64,000 bases of DNA from HXMU1420-2 sp034670145 (GTDB lineage Bacteria; Pseudomonadota; Alphaproteobacteria; Rhodobacterales; Rhodobacteraceae), in contig JAXMOA010000009.1 in the NCBI GenBank assembly GCA_034670145.1, forward strand, positions 62,001 through 126,000, in the 5' to 3' direction. The translations under genes and the position numbers were made by a program. Positions 51,740 through 60,610 of the stretch are shown piece after piece. The stretch's first letter is position 1. Every line of letters begins with the position of its first letter. Under the pieces are notes generated by a model. It was not told the DNA's origin and made no database searches. It was given only the letters and a program-made list of their open reading frames with translations.

Positions 51740-54427
51740 ATGCCCATCACCGTCGGTCAGGACACATCCAAAACCCGCAAGACTCTCACAGTCGGCGACC
51801 AATCCGTCAGCTATTACTCCATCCCCGCCGCCACACAGGCCGGTCTGGGCGATTTCTCCAACCTTCCCGCCGCGCTCAAAGTGGTGCTGGAAAACATGCT
51901 GCGCTTCGAAGACGGCAAAACCGTCAGCGTCGACGACATCAAGGCCTTCGCCGAATGGGGCGCCAATGGCGGCAAGAACCCACGCGAAATCGCCTACCGC
52001 CCGGCCCGCGTGCTGATGCAGGATTTCACCGGCGTGCCCGCCGTTGTTGACCTCGCCGCCATGCGCGACGGCATCGTCGCCCTGGGGGGCGATCCGGAAA
52101 AGATCAATCCGCTGAACCCCGTCGACCTGGTCATCGACCACTCGGTCATGATCGACGAATTCGGCAACCCCCGCGCGTTCCAGATGAACGTCGACCGCGA
52201 ATACGAACGCAACATGGAGCGTTACACATTCCTCAAATGGGGCCAGACCGCATTTGACAACTTCCGCGTCGTCCCTCCGGGCACCGGTATCTGCCACCAG
52301 GTCAACCTGGAGTATCTGTCCCAAACCGTCTGGACCGATGTCGACCAGAACGGCGACACCGTGGCCTACCCTGACACATTGGTCGGCACCGACAGCCACA
52401 CCACCATGGTCAACGGCGCAGCCGTCCTGGGCTGGGGCGTTGGCGGGATCGAGGCCGAAGCCGCCATGCTGGGTCAGCCGATCTCGATGCTGATCCCCGA
52501 GGTCATCGGCTTCAAACTGACCGGCGAAATGATGGAAGGCACCACCGGCACCGACCTGGTGCTCAAGGTCGTCGAAATGCTGCGCGCCAAAGGCGTGGTC
52601 GGCAAATTCGTCGAATTCTACGGCCCCGGGCTGGACACGCTGCCCCTGGCAGACCGTGCAACCATCGCCAACATGGCACCGGAATACGGCGCCACATGCG
52701 GCTTCTTCCCGATTGATGGCGAAACCCTGCGCTACCTCAGAACCACAGGCCGCGACGAAGACCGCATCGCCCTGGTCGAGGCCTACGCAAAGGAAAACGG
52801 CTTCTGGCGCGGCGCCGATTACGACCCGGTCTATACCGACACGCTGGAACTGGACATGGGCACCATCGTCCCGGCCATCTCCGGCCCGAAACGGCCACAG
52901 GACTATGTCGCACTGAACAACGCCAAAACCGCCTTCGCCTCTGAGATGGAAAACACCTTCAAACGCCCCATGGGCAAAGAAGTGGCCGTCGAAGGCGAAG
53001 ACTACACAATGGAATCGGGCAAGGTCGTGATCGCCTCGATCACCTCCTGTACCAACACCTCGAACCCCTATGTGATGATCGGCGCGGGCCTCGTCGCCCG
53101 CAAGGCGGCGGCCCTGGGCCTCAACCGCAAACCCTGGGTCAAAACCTCGCTCGCCCCCGGCAGCCAGGTGGTCAGCGCCTATCTCGAGGCCGCAGATCTG
53201 CAAAAAGACCTGGATGCCCTCGGCTTCAACCTGGTCGGATATGGCTGCACCACCTGTATCGGCAACTCTGGCCCGATCCAGCCTGAACTGTCCAAAGCCA
53301 TCGCAGACGGCGATCTGGTCGCCACTTCGGTGCTCTCGGGCAACCGCAACTTCGAAGGCCGCATCAGCCCGGATGTCCGCGCCAACTACCTGGCCTCACC
53401 GCCACTGGTTGTCGCCTATGCCATCGCCGGGACCATGGACATCGACCTCAGCTCCGATGCGCTGGGTCAGGATCAGGACGGCAATGACGTCTTCCTCAAG
53501 GATATCTGGCCCACCAGCCAGGAGGTCGCAGATCTGGTCGCCCAAACCGTGACACGGGCCGCCTTCATGGAAAAATATGCCGAAGTGTTCACAGGCGACG
53601 AAAAATGGCAGGGGGTCGAAACCACCGACCAGCTGACATATGACTGGCCCGCCACCTCGACCTATGTCCAGAACCCGCCCTACTTCCAGGGCATCACCAT
53701 GGACACCAAAAAGATCGAAAACCTCGAAGGCGCCAAGATCCTGGCCCTGCTGGGCGACATGATCACCACCGACCACATCTCGCCAGCGGGCTCCTTCAAG
53801 GACACAACCCCCGCCGGCCAGTATCTGATCGACCGTCAGGTGCCCGTCCGCGAATTCAACTCCTACGGATCGCGCCGGGGCAACCACGAAGTCATGATGC
53901 GCGGCACATTCGCCAACATCCGCATCAAGAACGAAATGCTGGAGGGCGTCGAAGGTGGCTACACCAAAGGCCCCGATGGCGCTCAGACCTCGATCTATGA
54001 CGCGGCCATGGCACATCAGGCCGCCGGCACCCCGCTGGTCATCTTTGGCGGTGAACAATACGGCGCAGGCTCCTCGCGCGACTGGGCGGCCAAAGGCACA
54101 GCCCTGCTCGGCGTCAAAGCCGTCATCGCCGAAAGCTTCGAGCGTATTCACCGCTCGAACCTGGTTGGCATGGGCGTCATCCCTTTCGAATTCACCGGGG
54201 GCGACAGCCGCAAATCGCTGGAACTGACAGGCGAGGAAACGGTCTCCATCCACGGGCTGGACACCGTCACCCCATTGGCCGAGGTCCCCTGCACCATCAC
54301 CTATCCCGATGGCAGCAGCAAAGAGATCACGCTCAAGTGCCGGATCGATACAGCGGTCGAGATCGAATACATCGAAAACGGCGGCGTGCTGCACTACGTG
54401 CTGCGCAACCTGGCCAAAGCGGCCTGA
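51740..54427 (+). CDS. acnA: aconitate hydratase A
   Basis: Interconverts citrate and isocitrate in the TCA cycle. 895 aa, AcnA/IRP type. The [4Fe-4S] ligands are C437 (SCTNTSNPYVM), C503 and C506 (GCTTCIGNSGP), nearly the same positions as E. coli AcnA (435, 501, 504). C-terminal swivel domain ends with the active-site arginine region QYGAGSSRDWAAKG. Upstream, TGGTATACAA at 51628-51637 might act as extended -10 or operator. Followed by two hairpins ending in a T-run. Confidence 0.97.
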   Translation: MPITVGQDTSKTRKTLTVGDQSVSYYSIPAATQAGLGDFSNLPAALKVVLENMLRFEDGKTVSVDDIKAFAEWGANGGKNPREIAYRPARVLMQDFTGVPAVVDLAAMRDGIVALGGDPEKINPLNPVDLVIDHSVMIDEFGNPRAFQMNVDREYERNMERYTFLKWGQTAFDNFRVVPPGTGICHQVNLEYLSQTVWTDVDQNGDTVAYPDTLVGTDSHTTMVNGAAVLGWGVGGIEAEAAMLGQPISMLIPEVIGFKLTGEMMEGTTGTDLVLKVVEMLRAKGVVGKFVEFYGPGLDTLPLADRATIANMAPEYGATCGFFPIDGETLRYLRTTGRDEDRIALVEAYAKENGFWRGADYDPVYTDTLELDMGTIVPAISGPKRPQDYVALNNAKTAFASEMENTFKRPMGKEVAVEGEDYTMESGKVVIASITSCTNTSNPYVMIGAGLVARKAAALGLNRKPWVKTSLAPGSQVVSAYLEAADLQKDLDALGFNLVGYGCTTCIGNSGPIQPELSKAIADGDLVATSVLSGNRNFEGRISPDVRANYLASPPLVVAYAIAGTMDIDLSSDALGQDQDGNDVFLKDIWPTSQEVADLVAQTVTRAAFMEKYAEVFTGDEKWQGVETTDQLTYDWPATSTYVQNPPYFQGITMDTKKIENLEGAKILALLGDMITTDHISPAGSFKDTTPAGQYLIDRQVPVREFNSYGSRRGNHEVMMRGTFANIRIKNEMLEGVEGGYTKGPDGAQTSIYDAAMAHQAAGTPLVIFGGEQYGAGSSRDWAAKGTALLGVKAVIAESFERIHRSNLVGMGVIPFEFTGGDSRKSLELTGEETVSIHGLDTVTPLAEVPCTITYPDGSSKEITLKCRIDTAVEIEYIENGGVLHYVLRNLAKAA

Positions 54428-54433
54428 TAAACC

Positions 54434-54495
54434 GGGGCCCGAAAGGGCCCCACAAACAACCGACAAACCCCGTCATTTTGGCGGGGTTTTCGCTT
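54434..54495 (+). terminator. double hairpin terminator after acnA
   Basis: First hairpin GGGGCCC (54434-54440), GAAA tetraloop, GGGCCCC (54445-54451). Second hairpin AAACCCCGTC (54465-54474) / GGCGGGGTTT (54480-54489) with an ATTTT loop and a T-rich tail to 54495. The second is a standard rho-independent terminator. Confidence 0.8.
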
Positions 54496-54525
54496 TTCTG
54501 GCCTGTGAACAATCCGGATCTAGGC

Positions 54526-55335
54526 TCCAGACTCATTGTTCTATAGCCAGAACAAGACGGCTGCAGCGAGCGCGATGGCGGAGAGGAAAACCATCGGGCT
54601 TCTGTCGTAGAGGGTGGCGACGCGACGCCAGTCCTTCAGGCGTCAGAACATGATCTCGATGCGGTTTCGTCGTTTGTAGCGGCGCTTGTCGTATCGGATG
54701 GGCTTGTCGCGTGACTTTCGTCCAGGGGTGCAGGGCTTTATCCCCTCGTCTACAAGGGCTTCACGGAACCAGTCCGCGTCGTATCCGCGATCTCCCAGCA
54801 GCCAATCGGCCAGCGGCAGGCTGTTCACCAGAGCTCTGGCACCGGTGTAATCACTGACCTGACCGGCCGTTATGAAGAACCGGATCGGGCGTCCGATGCT
54901 GTCGGTAACGGCATGCAGTTTCGTGTTCATGCCGCCCTTCGTTCGCCCAATCAATCGACCTCTCTTGTCGCTGCCCCCCCTTTTTCAGCCGCAGGCTGGA
55001 GGCCGTACGGTGTGCCTTGAGGTAGGTCGCATCAATCATGATGGTCTTGCGCTCTATGCCTTCGGCGGCCAGCCCGGCCAGGATGCGGGCAAAGACACCC
55101 ATAGCTTCCAGCAGCTGTACAGCGTCTTCGGTAGGCCGTACTCCCGAGGCGCATCAGATCACCGCAAACCGTTGTGGTTAATGGAAATAATCCCACTCCG
55201 AACCCGTCGGTCATCAACCCTTGGTTTGCCATGGCTCTTTGGAAAGTAAGTCTAAGCCGCGCCATCTGCGCGTCGGTCAACCAGAATAGATTGCTCATCG
55301 TCCCCCCCTGTAGCTGAGGGACTTGAATCACGCAG
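54526..55335 (-). mobile_element. IS5-family insertion sequence remnant
   Basis: About 0.8 kb, the length of a compact IS5/IS427-group element. The transposase frame runs right to left across it (54541-55298). The ends are only approximate: the left boundary is near GAC TCATTG at 54530-54537 and the right near TGATTCAAG (minus strand, 55322-55330), which resemble short terminal inverted repeats. No target duplication could be identified, which suggests decay or adjacent deletion. Confidence 0.7.
54541..55298 (-). pseudogene. IS5-family transposase, disrupted
   Basis: The frame starts MSNLFWLTDAQMARLR and ends AVLFWL before a TAG at 54541. Key pieces remain: TIMIDATYLKAHRTASS, GRTKGGMNTKLHAVTDS (DDE catalytic Asp) and LLGDRGYDADWFREAL (second Asp). 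Lesions: a frameshift near 55245-55252, a TGA at 55159-55161 in a Trp codon, a small frame-breaking deletion near 55105, a G7 run at 54974-54980 that needs one base less, and a TGA at 54643-54645 replacing a Gly codon. It cannot make a working transposase, even if the G7 site were a programmed frameshift. Confidence 0.85.
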
Positions 55336-55474
55336 CCCAGTCGGCAGCAACCAAATCAATGGGTCCAGAACCTACGCGCAGAACCAACAATTTATGTATA
55401 CAGTTTCTGGATCCAATTGGACGTTGACTGACCCTGCAACTGGAAAAGTGGAAACTCAGTACGAAAAAATATAG
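55331..55474 (+). pseudogene. 3' remnant of a truncated gene beside the IS element
   Basis: An open frame runs from the right IS edge to TAG at 55472-55474. The encoded tail contains VGSNQINGSRTYAQNQQF then MYTVSGSNWTLTDPAT and ETQYEKI. Its polar, Gly/Asn/Thr-rich make-up and lower GC differ from the non-coding frames nearby, which suggests a genuine C-terminus cut by the IS. No 5' part is found on the other side of the element. Family not recognised. Confidence 0.4.
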
Positions 55475-55808
55475 CCGGGTCTTTTGACACCGCTTGGCGT
55501 CCGGCGGCATCGGTGCAGCGTATCCCCAAACGCCGCACGTCAAAACCCAACGAACCAGATGCACCAAAAGATCCGCTTTGACGGCTGCAGCCCCTTGCCC
55601 GGAACCTCTCCCGCCACAGGTCCCATTCCCCGCGTGCTGCCCCTCAACAAAACGCCAGCCACAATCGGCCGGTGGCGGTTCCGGCCCCGCCCCTGCGCCG
55701 CCACCCGCCGGCGCGCCTTTTCCTGCCCCGCCCAGCATCGCCACGGCTTGACCTTCCCGCCGCCGCGCCTGAACATCCCGCCAGACCGCCCGACCAGAAG
55801 GACCCGCA
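55475..55808. other. intergenic region before the DDAH-like gene, nothing recognised
   Basis: About 330 bp of GC-rich DNA with no frame that looks like a protein and no clear hairpin with a T-run. It presumably contains the promoter of the gene at 55809. Confidence 0.4.
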
Positions 55809-56600
55809 ATGCCCGGCCATAGTTTCACCTTTACCCATGCCCTCTGCCGCACCCCGGCCCACAGCGTCACCGCAGGGTTGCGCGCAAAGGATCAGGGCGA
55901 CCCGGACCCACAGGCCTTCCTGCGCGAACACGAGGGCTATGTCGCAGCCCTGCGCGCCACCGGCGCCGAGGTCACCGTGCTCCCCCCGGACGAAGCCTTC
56001 CCCGACAGCGTCTTTATCGAAGACCCGGCCCTGATCCTGAACGGCACCGCCATCGTGCTGCGCCCCGGCGCCGCCACCCGTCTGGGCGAGGCCGCCGCCC
56101 TGCGCGCCGATCTGCAAACCCACGTGGGCCAGGTGATCGACCTGCCCCCGGGCGGCACCGTCGACGGCGGAGACATCCTGTGCACCGATACCGAGGTCTT
56201 GCTGGGCCTGTCCGCGCGCACCAATGCCGAAGGCGCCGAATCCCTGCGCCCGCTGGTCACCGACCTGGGCTATCGCCTGCGCATCCTCGACACCCCGCCC
56301 GAGATCCTGCACTTCAAGACCGACAGCGCCCTGCTGGATGCCGAAACCGTGCTCGCCACTGCGCGCCTGGCCGCCTCCGGCTGTTTCGAAGGCTACAAGG
56401 TGGTCGAGGTCCCAACCGGCGAAGACCCCGCCGCCAATGCCATCCGCTTCAACGATCACGTGTTCCTGGCCCAGGGCTTCCCCCGCACGGCCGAGCTGCT
56501 GGACAGCCTCGGCTACAGCCTGCGCACGCTGCCCGTCACACAGGCCGCGCTGGTCGACGGCGGGCTCAGCTGCATGTCATTGCGCTATTCCAAAGCCTGA
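55809..56600 (+). CDS. dimethylarginine dimethylaminohydrolase (DDAH)-like amidinohydrolase
   Basis: 263 aa of the guanidino-modifying superfamily. PDSVFIEDPALIL (substrate-binding Asp/Glu region), GGTVDGGDILC and a C-terminal catalytic cysteine C255 in LVDGGLSCMSLRYSKA are the DDAH/arginine deiminase pattern, with DDAH preferred on size. It would hydrolyse methylarginine to citrulline and methylamine, or act on a related guanidino compound. AAGGA lies 8 nt before the ATG. Single gene. Confidence 0.85.
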   Translation: MPGHSFTFTHALCRTPAHSVTAGLRAKDQGDPDPQAFLREHEGYVAALRATGAEVTVLPPDEAFPDSVFIEDPALILNGTAIVLRPGAATRLGEAAALRADLQTHVGQVIDLPPGGTVDGGDILCTDTEVLLGLSARTNAEGAESLRPLVTDLGYRLRILDTPPEILHFKTDSALLDAETVLATARLAASGCFEGYKVVEVPTGEDPAANAIRFNDHVFLAQGFPRTAELLDSLGYSLRTLPVTQAALVDGGLSCMSLRYSKA

Positions 56601-56654
56601 CTGGGCAAAACCGGGGCCGACGACAGGGGGGACAACCCCAGCCGCCCCCGGATC

Positions 56655-57194
56655 TCAGCGCTGCGCCGCGCGCTCCAGCGCCGGGCGCAGCGTTTCGTCG
56701 ATCACCCGCTGCGTCACCGGACCGGCAAACCGCAGGATCACCGTGCCGTCCCCGGCAATCACATAGGTCTCGGGCACGCCATACAGACCCCAGTCCAGCC
56801 CAGTGCGCCCCTGCCCGTCCACACCAATGGCCCGGTAAGGGTCGCCCAGCTGCTCCAGAAATCCGGCCGCATTCTCTGGCACATCCTTGTAGTTGATGCC
56901 GTAAATCGGCAGCCCCTCCGCCGCCAGTTTTTCCAGGTTCGGATGTTCCGCCCGACAGGGCGCGCACCAGCTGGCCCAGAAGTTCACCAGCTTCACCTCG
57001 CCATCGCGCAGCGTCTCGGCTGTGAAACCGGGCTTGCCCGGCATCTGCGTCACACTCAGCGCCGGCGCCTTCTGCCCCTCGCGCGCCGAAGGCAAAGCAT
57101 CCGGATCCTCGCGCCACATGCCGATCCCGAACATGACCACAAAGGTCAGAAAGATCGCAGGCGGCAACAGCATCAAAGGCGAAATCCTAGCCAC
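56655..57194 (-). CDS. ccmG: cytochrome c biogenesis thiol:disulfide interchange protein CcmG/DsbE
   Basis: Periplasmic, membrane-anchored reductant for the heme-binding cysteines of apocytochrome c. 179 aa: one N-terminal helix (ISPLMLLPPAIFLTFVVMFG), then a thioredoxin fold with C77-A-P-C80 (WASWCAPCRAEHPN) and the CcmG segment GVPETYVIAGDG. GTG start 57194, overlapping ccmD by 8 bp. Last gene of the ccmABCDG block. Confidence 0.95.
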   Translation of the reverse strand: MARISPLMLLPPAIFLTFVVMFGIGMWREDPDALPSAREGQKAPALSVTQMPGKPGFTAETLRDGEVKLVNFWASWCAPCRAEHPNLEKLAAEGLPIYGINYKDVPENAAGFLEQLGDPYRAIGVDGQGRTGLDWGLYGVPETYVIAGDGTVILRFAGPVTQRVIDETLRPALERAAQR

Positions 57195-57342
57195 GGCGCC
57201 CAACCCTCCGCTCGACCTCGGCCAATTGCGCCCGCACCCGGCGGCCGCGCCACAGGCTGAGCCCGACCAGCACCACCAGCACGGCAATCGACGCACCATA
57301 AGCCGACAGAACCGTATCCGCATATTTTCCCAGATCGGGCAT
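57187..57342 (-). CDS. ccmD: heme exporter protein CcmD
   Basis: 51 aa, single membrane helix (ASIAVLVVLVGLSLWRG) preceded by MPDLGKYADTVLSAYG and followed by a basic tail (RRVRAQLAEVERRVGRR), the usual CcmD layout. Helps release holo-CcmE from the CcmABC complex. The start ATG shares one base with the ccmC stop (TGATG), and its end overlaps ccmG. Easily missed because of its size. Confidence 0.9.
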   Translation of the reverse strand: MPDLGKYADTVLSAYGASIAVLVVLVGLSLWRGRRVRAQLAEVERRVGRRG

Positions 57343-58073
57343 CACTCGGCCATCCTCTCCCGCGCTTCCAGCGCAGCCATCCGCCGGACCCGGATCTCGG
57401 TTCCGGTCCGGTACAACACCAGCGCCACAAACAGCAGCACAAACCCGGCAATGCACATCAACAGCGGCTGATAATAGACATCCGCCACGTTCTTTTCCTT
57501 GTCCAGCGACAGGGACGCCCCCTGATGCAGACCCTGGTTCCAGAAATTCACCGCATACCGGCTGAGCAGCGCAAACACCGACCCCACCAGACACAGATAG
57601 GACGTCAGATCCGCCGCCGTATCCGGATTGTCGATCGCCTCCCACAGGGCGACATAGCCCAGATAAAACAGAAACAAGATCAGGAACGAGGTTAACCGAG
57701 GATCCCAGGCCCACCAGGTGCCCCACATCGGCTGCCCCCAGATCGCACCGGTAACCAGCGCAATGACCGTCATCGCAATCCCCACCGGCGCCGCCGCACG
57801 GGCCGCCAGCGCGCTCACATGATGACGCCGCACCAGCCAGATTAAAGAAGCCACCAGCATCATCATCCACGCATTGATCGCCATGAGCGCAGAGGGCACA
57901 TGCAGATAGATGATCTTGACGGTCGAGGCGAATTTATCTGCATCCGGGGTCAGAAAGAAGCCCCAGATCAGACCCACAATCAACGCCACTGCCGCCAGCC
58001 CCCAGAGCCACGGTAAAACCGCCTCGGAGGTGCGCAGAAACTTGACCGGATTTGCATATTCCCAAAGTGACAT
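57342..58073 (-). CDS. ccmC: heme exporter protein CcmC
   Basis: 243 aa, six membrane helices. The WWD heme-handling loop is WGTWWAWDPRLTS, flanked by the two conserved histidines in YLHVPSA and near the C-terminal loop (QGLHQGASL). Loads heme on CcmE in cytochrome c system I. Separated by about 45 bp from ccmB, overlapping ccmD by one base. Confidence 0.96.
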   Translation of the reverse strand: MSLWEYANPVKFLRTSEAVLPWLWGLAAVALIVGLIWGFFLTPDADKFASTVKIIYLHVPSALMAINAWMMMLVASLIWLVRRHHVSALAARAAAPVGIAMTVIALVTGAIWGQPMWGTWWAWDPRLTSFLILFLFYLGYVALWEAIDNPDTAADLTSYLCLVGSVFALLSRYAVNFWNQGLHQGASLSLDKEKNVADVYYQPLLMCIAGFVLLFVALVLYRTGTEIRVRRMAALEARERMAE

Positions 58074-58118
58074 ACCCGCTATCTAGCGGCTCTGACCCCA
58101 TCCGACAATTCACAAAGC

Positions 58119-58775
58119 CTAGCGCAGATTGACGCGCAACACCGCAGCCGCCGCCAGCGGCAACAGGGCAATGGCCCCCAGGGTGATCCCGCCCAGCATC
58201 AACAGGGCTGTGCCCGTCTCCATCCCGATGGCGCCACGCCGGGCCACCTCGGCCCCAAACACCAGCGTCGGCACGTAAAGCGGCAGCACCAAGAGCGACA
58301 AGAGCAAGCCGCCGCGCTTTAATCCCACGGTCAGCGCCGCGCCGAACATGCCAATCACCGACAGGGCCGGTGTGCCCACTGCCAGCGACAGCACCAGCCA
58401 GCCATATCCGGGGCCCGGCAGGCTCAGCAAAACGCCCAGCACCGGCGCTGCCAGCACCAGCGGCAACCCCGTGGTCAGCCAATGCGCCAGCGCCTTGACG
58501 CCCAGCACCATCTCAAGTGGCAAAGGCGAGACAGCCAGCAGATCCAGCGTGCCATCCTCCCAATCCAGCGCCAGCATCCGGTCCAGTGACAACAGACAGG
58601 CCAACAAGGCCCCCAGCCACAGCACGCCCGGGGCGATCTCTGCCAACAGGGGCGCGCGCGGGCCAACCGACAGGGGCACCATCACCGTCACAATCAGGAA
58701 AAACGCCAGCCCCAGGCCAAAGCCACCTCCGGCGCGCATGGCCAGGCGCAGGTCACGCAGCAGCAGCGCCCTCAT
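58119..58775 (-). CDS. ccmB: heme exporter protein CcmB
   Basis: 218 aa integral membrane protein with six helices, the CcmB size. Works with CcmA as an ABC-type complex that frees holo-CcmE. N-terminus MRALLLRDLRLAMRAGGGFGLGLAFF and the loop LDWEDGTLDLLAVSPL are family-typical. Overlaps ccmA by 4 bp, indicating coupled translation. Confidence 0.93.
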   Translation of the reverse strand: MRALLLRDLRLAMRAGGGFGLGLAFFLIVTVMVPLSVGPRAPLLAEIAPGVLWLGALLACLLSLDRMLALDWEDGTLDLLAVSPLPLEMVLGVKALAHWLTTGLPLVLAAPVLGVLLSLPGPGYGWLVLSLAVGTPALSVIGMFGAALTVGLKRGGLLLSLLVLPLYVPTLVFGAEVARRGAIGMETGTALLMLGGITLGAIALLPLAAAAVLRVNLR

Positions 58776-59374
58776 AAAAAGGCCTCATCAGCAGAGGCCC
58801 GGGCGCGAAATTGCGCCACGTCCAGCGTCTCGGCCTTCAGGCCCAGGTCGATATGGGTGGCCATCACCGCCAGCCCTCCGGCCGCCAGATGGCCATGGAC
58901 CGCCTGAACGAACAGCCCGACCGAGGCCCGGTCCAGCGACACGGTCGGCTCGTCCAGCACCCAGACCGGACGCCCGCTCACCAACAGGCGGGCCAGGCCA
59001 AGGCGGCGTTTCTGACCAGCCGAGAGTGCTCCGGCCGGGCGCGCGGACAGGCGGCTCAGCTCGAACCCGGTCAGCGCGGCAGAGATGTCGGTCTGGCCGA
59101 ACACTTGCGCCCAGAATGTCAGGTTTTCGCGGACGCTCAGCGTGGGTTTGATGCCGTCCAGATGGCCGGCATAGGCCACCCGCTCTTCGGCGCCCTCGAT
59201 CTGGCCGCGCAACTGCGGTTGCAGGCCCGCAATCGTGCGCAGCAAGGTGGTCTTGCCCGCGCCGTTGGGCCCTTGCAGCACCAATGCCTGTCCGGGGGAC
59301 ACGGTGAATGTCACCCCCTCCAGCACCGGTACGCCCCCCCGCGCCACGCTCAGATCGGTAATTGTCAGATCCAT
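58772..59374 (-). CDS. ccmA: heme exporter ATP-binding protein CcmA
   Basis: 200 aa ABC ATPase: Walker A GPNGAGKTTLLR, signature LSAGQKRRLGLARLL, Walker B PVWVLDEPTVSLD, H-loop ATHID. Short, as in CcmA. The ATG at 59374 (MDLTITDLS) is preferred; upstream in-frame ATGs at 59380 and 59386 exist. First gene of the ccmABCDG unit, likely with its own promoter in the 59375-59422 gap after a terminator. Confidence 0.93.
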   Translation of the reverse strand: MDLTITDLSVARGGVPVLEGVTFTVSPGQALVLQGPNGAGKTTLLRTIAGLQPQLRGQIEGAEERVAYAGHLDGIKPTLSVRENLTFWAQVFGQTDISAALTGFELSRLSARPAGALSAGQKRRLGLARLLVSGRPVWVLDEPTVSLDRASVGLFVQAVHGHLAAGGLAVMATHIDLGLKAETLDVAQFRARASADEAFL

Positions 59375-59422
59375 GGCCATGCGCATATCCGATCATGTCG
59401 CGGCACAAAAGGCGGGTTGGTC

Positions 59423-59476
59423 AAAATTGGGGGTTTCACCCCCAAACCCCCAGAGTATTTTTCCCAAAAAGAAGCC
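59423..59476 (-). terminator. terminator of the secDF-TauE-Mth938 unit combined with a GAGTATTT repeat (copy D)
   Basis: An 8-bp perfect stem TTGGGGGT (59427-59434) / ACCCCCAA (59438-59445), loop TTC, with TTTT on the minus strand (59423-59426), works as an intrinsic terminator for the minus-strand genes upstream. Directly beside it (59453-59476) is GAGTATTTTTCC followed by CAAAAAGAAGCC on the plus strand. The hairpin-plus-box arrangement is the same as copy A at 20036. Confidence 0.75.
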
Positions 59477-59491
59477 AGGGGGGCATGTTGT

Positions 59492-59845
59492 TCAGACCAT
59501 CAACATGGCCAGGGCAACGCGCCGCCCTTCGCTGAGCAAGACGTTATAGGTGCGCGCCGCCGCCGGGGAGGACATGACCTCGACCCCGATGCCGGCCTCT
59601 TCGAGCAAGGTGCGAAAGCTCTTCGGCAAATGGGCGATTTCGGCCCCGGTGCCGACAAACAGAAAGTCGATATGTGGCGCGAGGGCCAGCAAGGGGTCGG
59701 TGTCGTCAAAGCCACCCCACAGCGTGGTGCCTTTGGGGCCGGTCAGGGCGTGGCCCAGCACGACCTCTCCGCCGATCCGGAAGAACCCGGGCCCATAGCC
59801 GTCGATCGGCATCGCGTCTGTAAAGGTCACTTCGTTCAGCCGCAT
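59492..59845 (-). CDS. Mth938-like domain protein (DUF498)
   Basis: 117 aa, the size of Mth938/NDUFAF3-like proteins: IDGYGPGFFRIGGEVVLG, FDDTDPLLAL, PHIDFLFVGTGAE and GIGVEVMSSPAAARTYNVLLSEGRRVALAML. The eukaryotic relative assists complex I assembly; the bacterial role is undetermined. Sits between secF/TauE and the terminator on the same strand, last of the unit; a 12-bp gap separates it from the TauE gene. Confidence 0.9.
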   Translation of the reverse strand: MRLNEVTFTDAMPIDGYGPGFFRIGGEVVLGHALTGPKGTTLWGGFDDTDPLLALAPHIDFLFVGTGAEIAHLPKSFRTLLEEAGIGVEVMSSPAAARTYNVLLSEGRRVALAMLMV

Positions 59846-59857
59846 GTGCGGGCCTCC

Positions 59858-60610
59858 TCAATTCCAGATCGGCAACCCGGCCAGCGCCGAGGCCGCAATG
59901 ATCGTATAGGCGATCCAGCGATAGATGGTCTCCAGCCCCGGGCGGAACAGGGCCGCGCCCAGGATGTTGCCCAGCATGTTGGGCACAATCAGCGCCACGC
60001 CCACCAGGGCGGGCGCCAGGGCCAGGTGCCCCATCACCAGCATCGCGCTCAGCAACACCATGTCGTAGAAATAGAGATAGAGCAGGGTCGAGGCGCGGAC
60101 AACCGTCGCCGGGTGCGGGCTGGCCATATAGAGCAGGATGACCGGCGGCCCCGGCACGCCTGTCAGCCCGCCACAGCCCCCCGCCAGGGCGCCGGTGCCA
60201 AACACCAGACCCGGGCTCAGCCGGCCGGTATAGCGCACTCCCGTCGCCAGCACCGCCAGCATCAGCAGGGCAATGCCCGAAACCGCGTAGCGAAACAGAT
60301 CGGTCTCGATATAGCCCAGCGCCCACAGCCCCATGGGCAGCGCAACCATCGTTCCCGCCAACAGCCGCAGCAGATCCGCCCGGTTGGCGATCTTCAACGC
60401 CGCCGGCACATTCGGCAAAGGCCCGAAGACATCCATCAACGCCACGCTCGCCAGGGCCCAGAAGGGCGGCAAGACCTGAGCCGCCACCGGCATATAGATC
60501 AGCGCCGTGCCAAACCCGGCAAACCCGCGCACCGTGCCGGACACGAAAGCCGCCGCCGCCAGCCAGCCCAGCCCCGGCAAAGCCAGGACCTGGGCCAGAA
60601 CGTCAGGCAT
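59858..60610 (-). CDS. TauE/SafE-family membrane permease
   Basis: 250 aa with about eight membrane helices. Family pattern: VRGFAGFGTALIYMPVAAQ (first half repeat) and TGALAGGCGGLTGVPGPPVILLY (second half repeat) are typical of sulfite/anion exporters TauE/SafE/YfcA. Probably exports a sulfur-containing or organic anion. Overlaps the secF stop by 8 bp, so translated with it; that is context, not proof of a secretion role. Confidence 0.88.
   Translation of the reverse strand: MPDVLAQVLALPGLGWLAAAAFVSGTVRGFAGFGTALIYMPVAAQVLPPFWALASVALMDVFGPLPNVPAALKIANRADLLRLLAGTMVALPMGLWALGYIETDLFRYAVSGIALLMLAVLATGVRYTGRLSPGLVFGTGALAGGCGGLTGVPGPPVILLYMASPHPATVVRASTLLYLYFYDMVLLSAMLVMGHLALAPALVGVALIVPNMLGNILGAALFRPGLETIYRWIAYTIIAASALAGLPIWN

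Noticed and set aside
55328..55870. A 180-codon minus-strand frame between the IS and the DDAH-like gene
   Set aside because: Gly/Arg/Ala-rich upstream part antisense to the DDAH start and a tail antisense to the gene stump; not protein-like.
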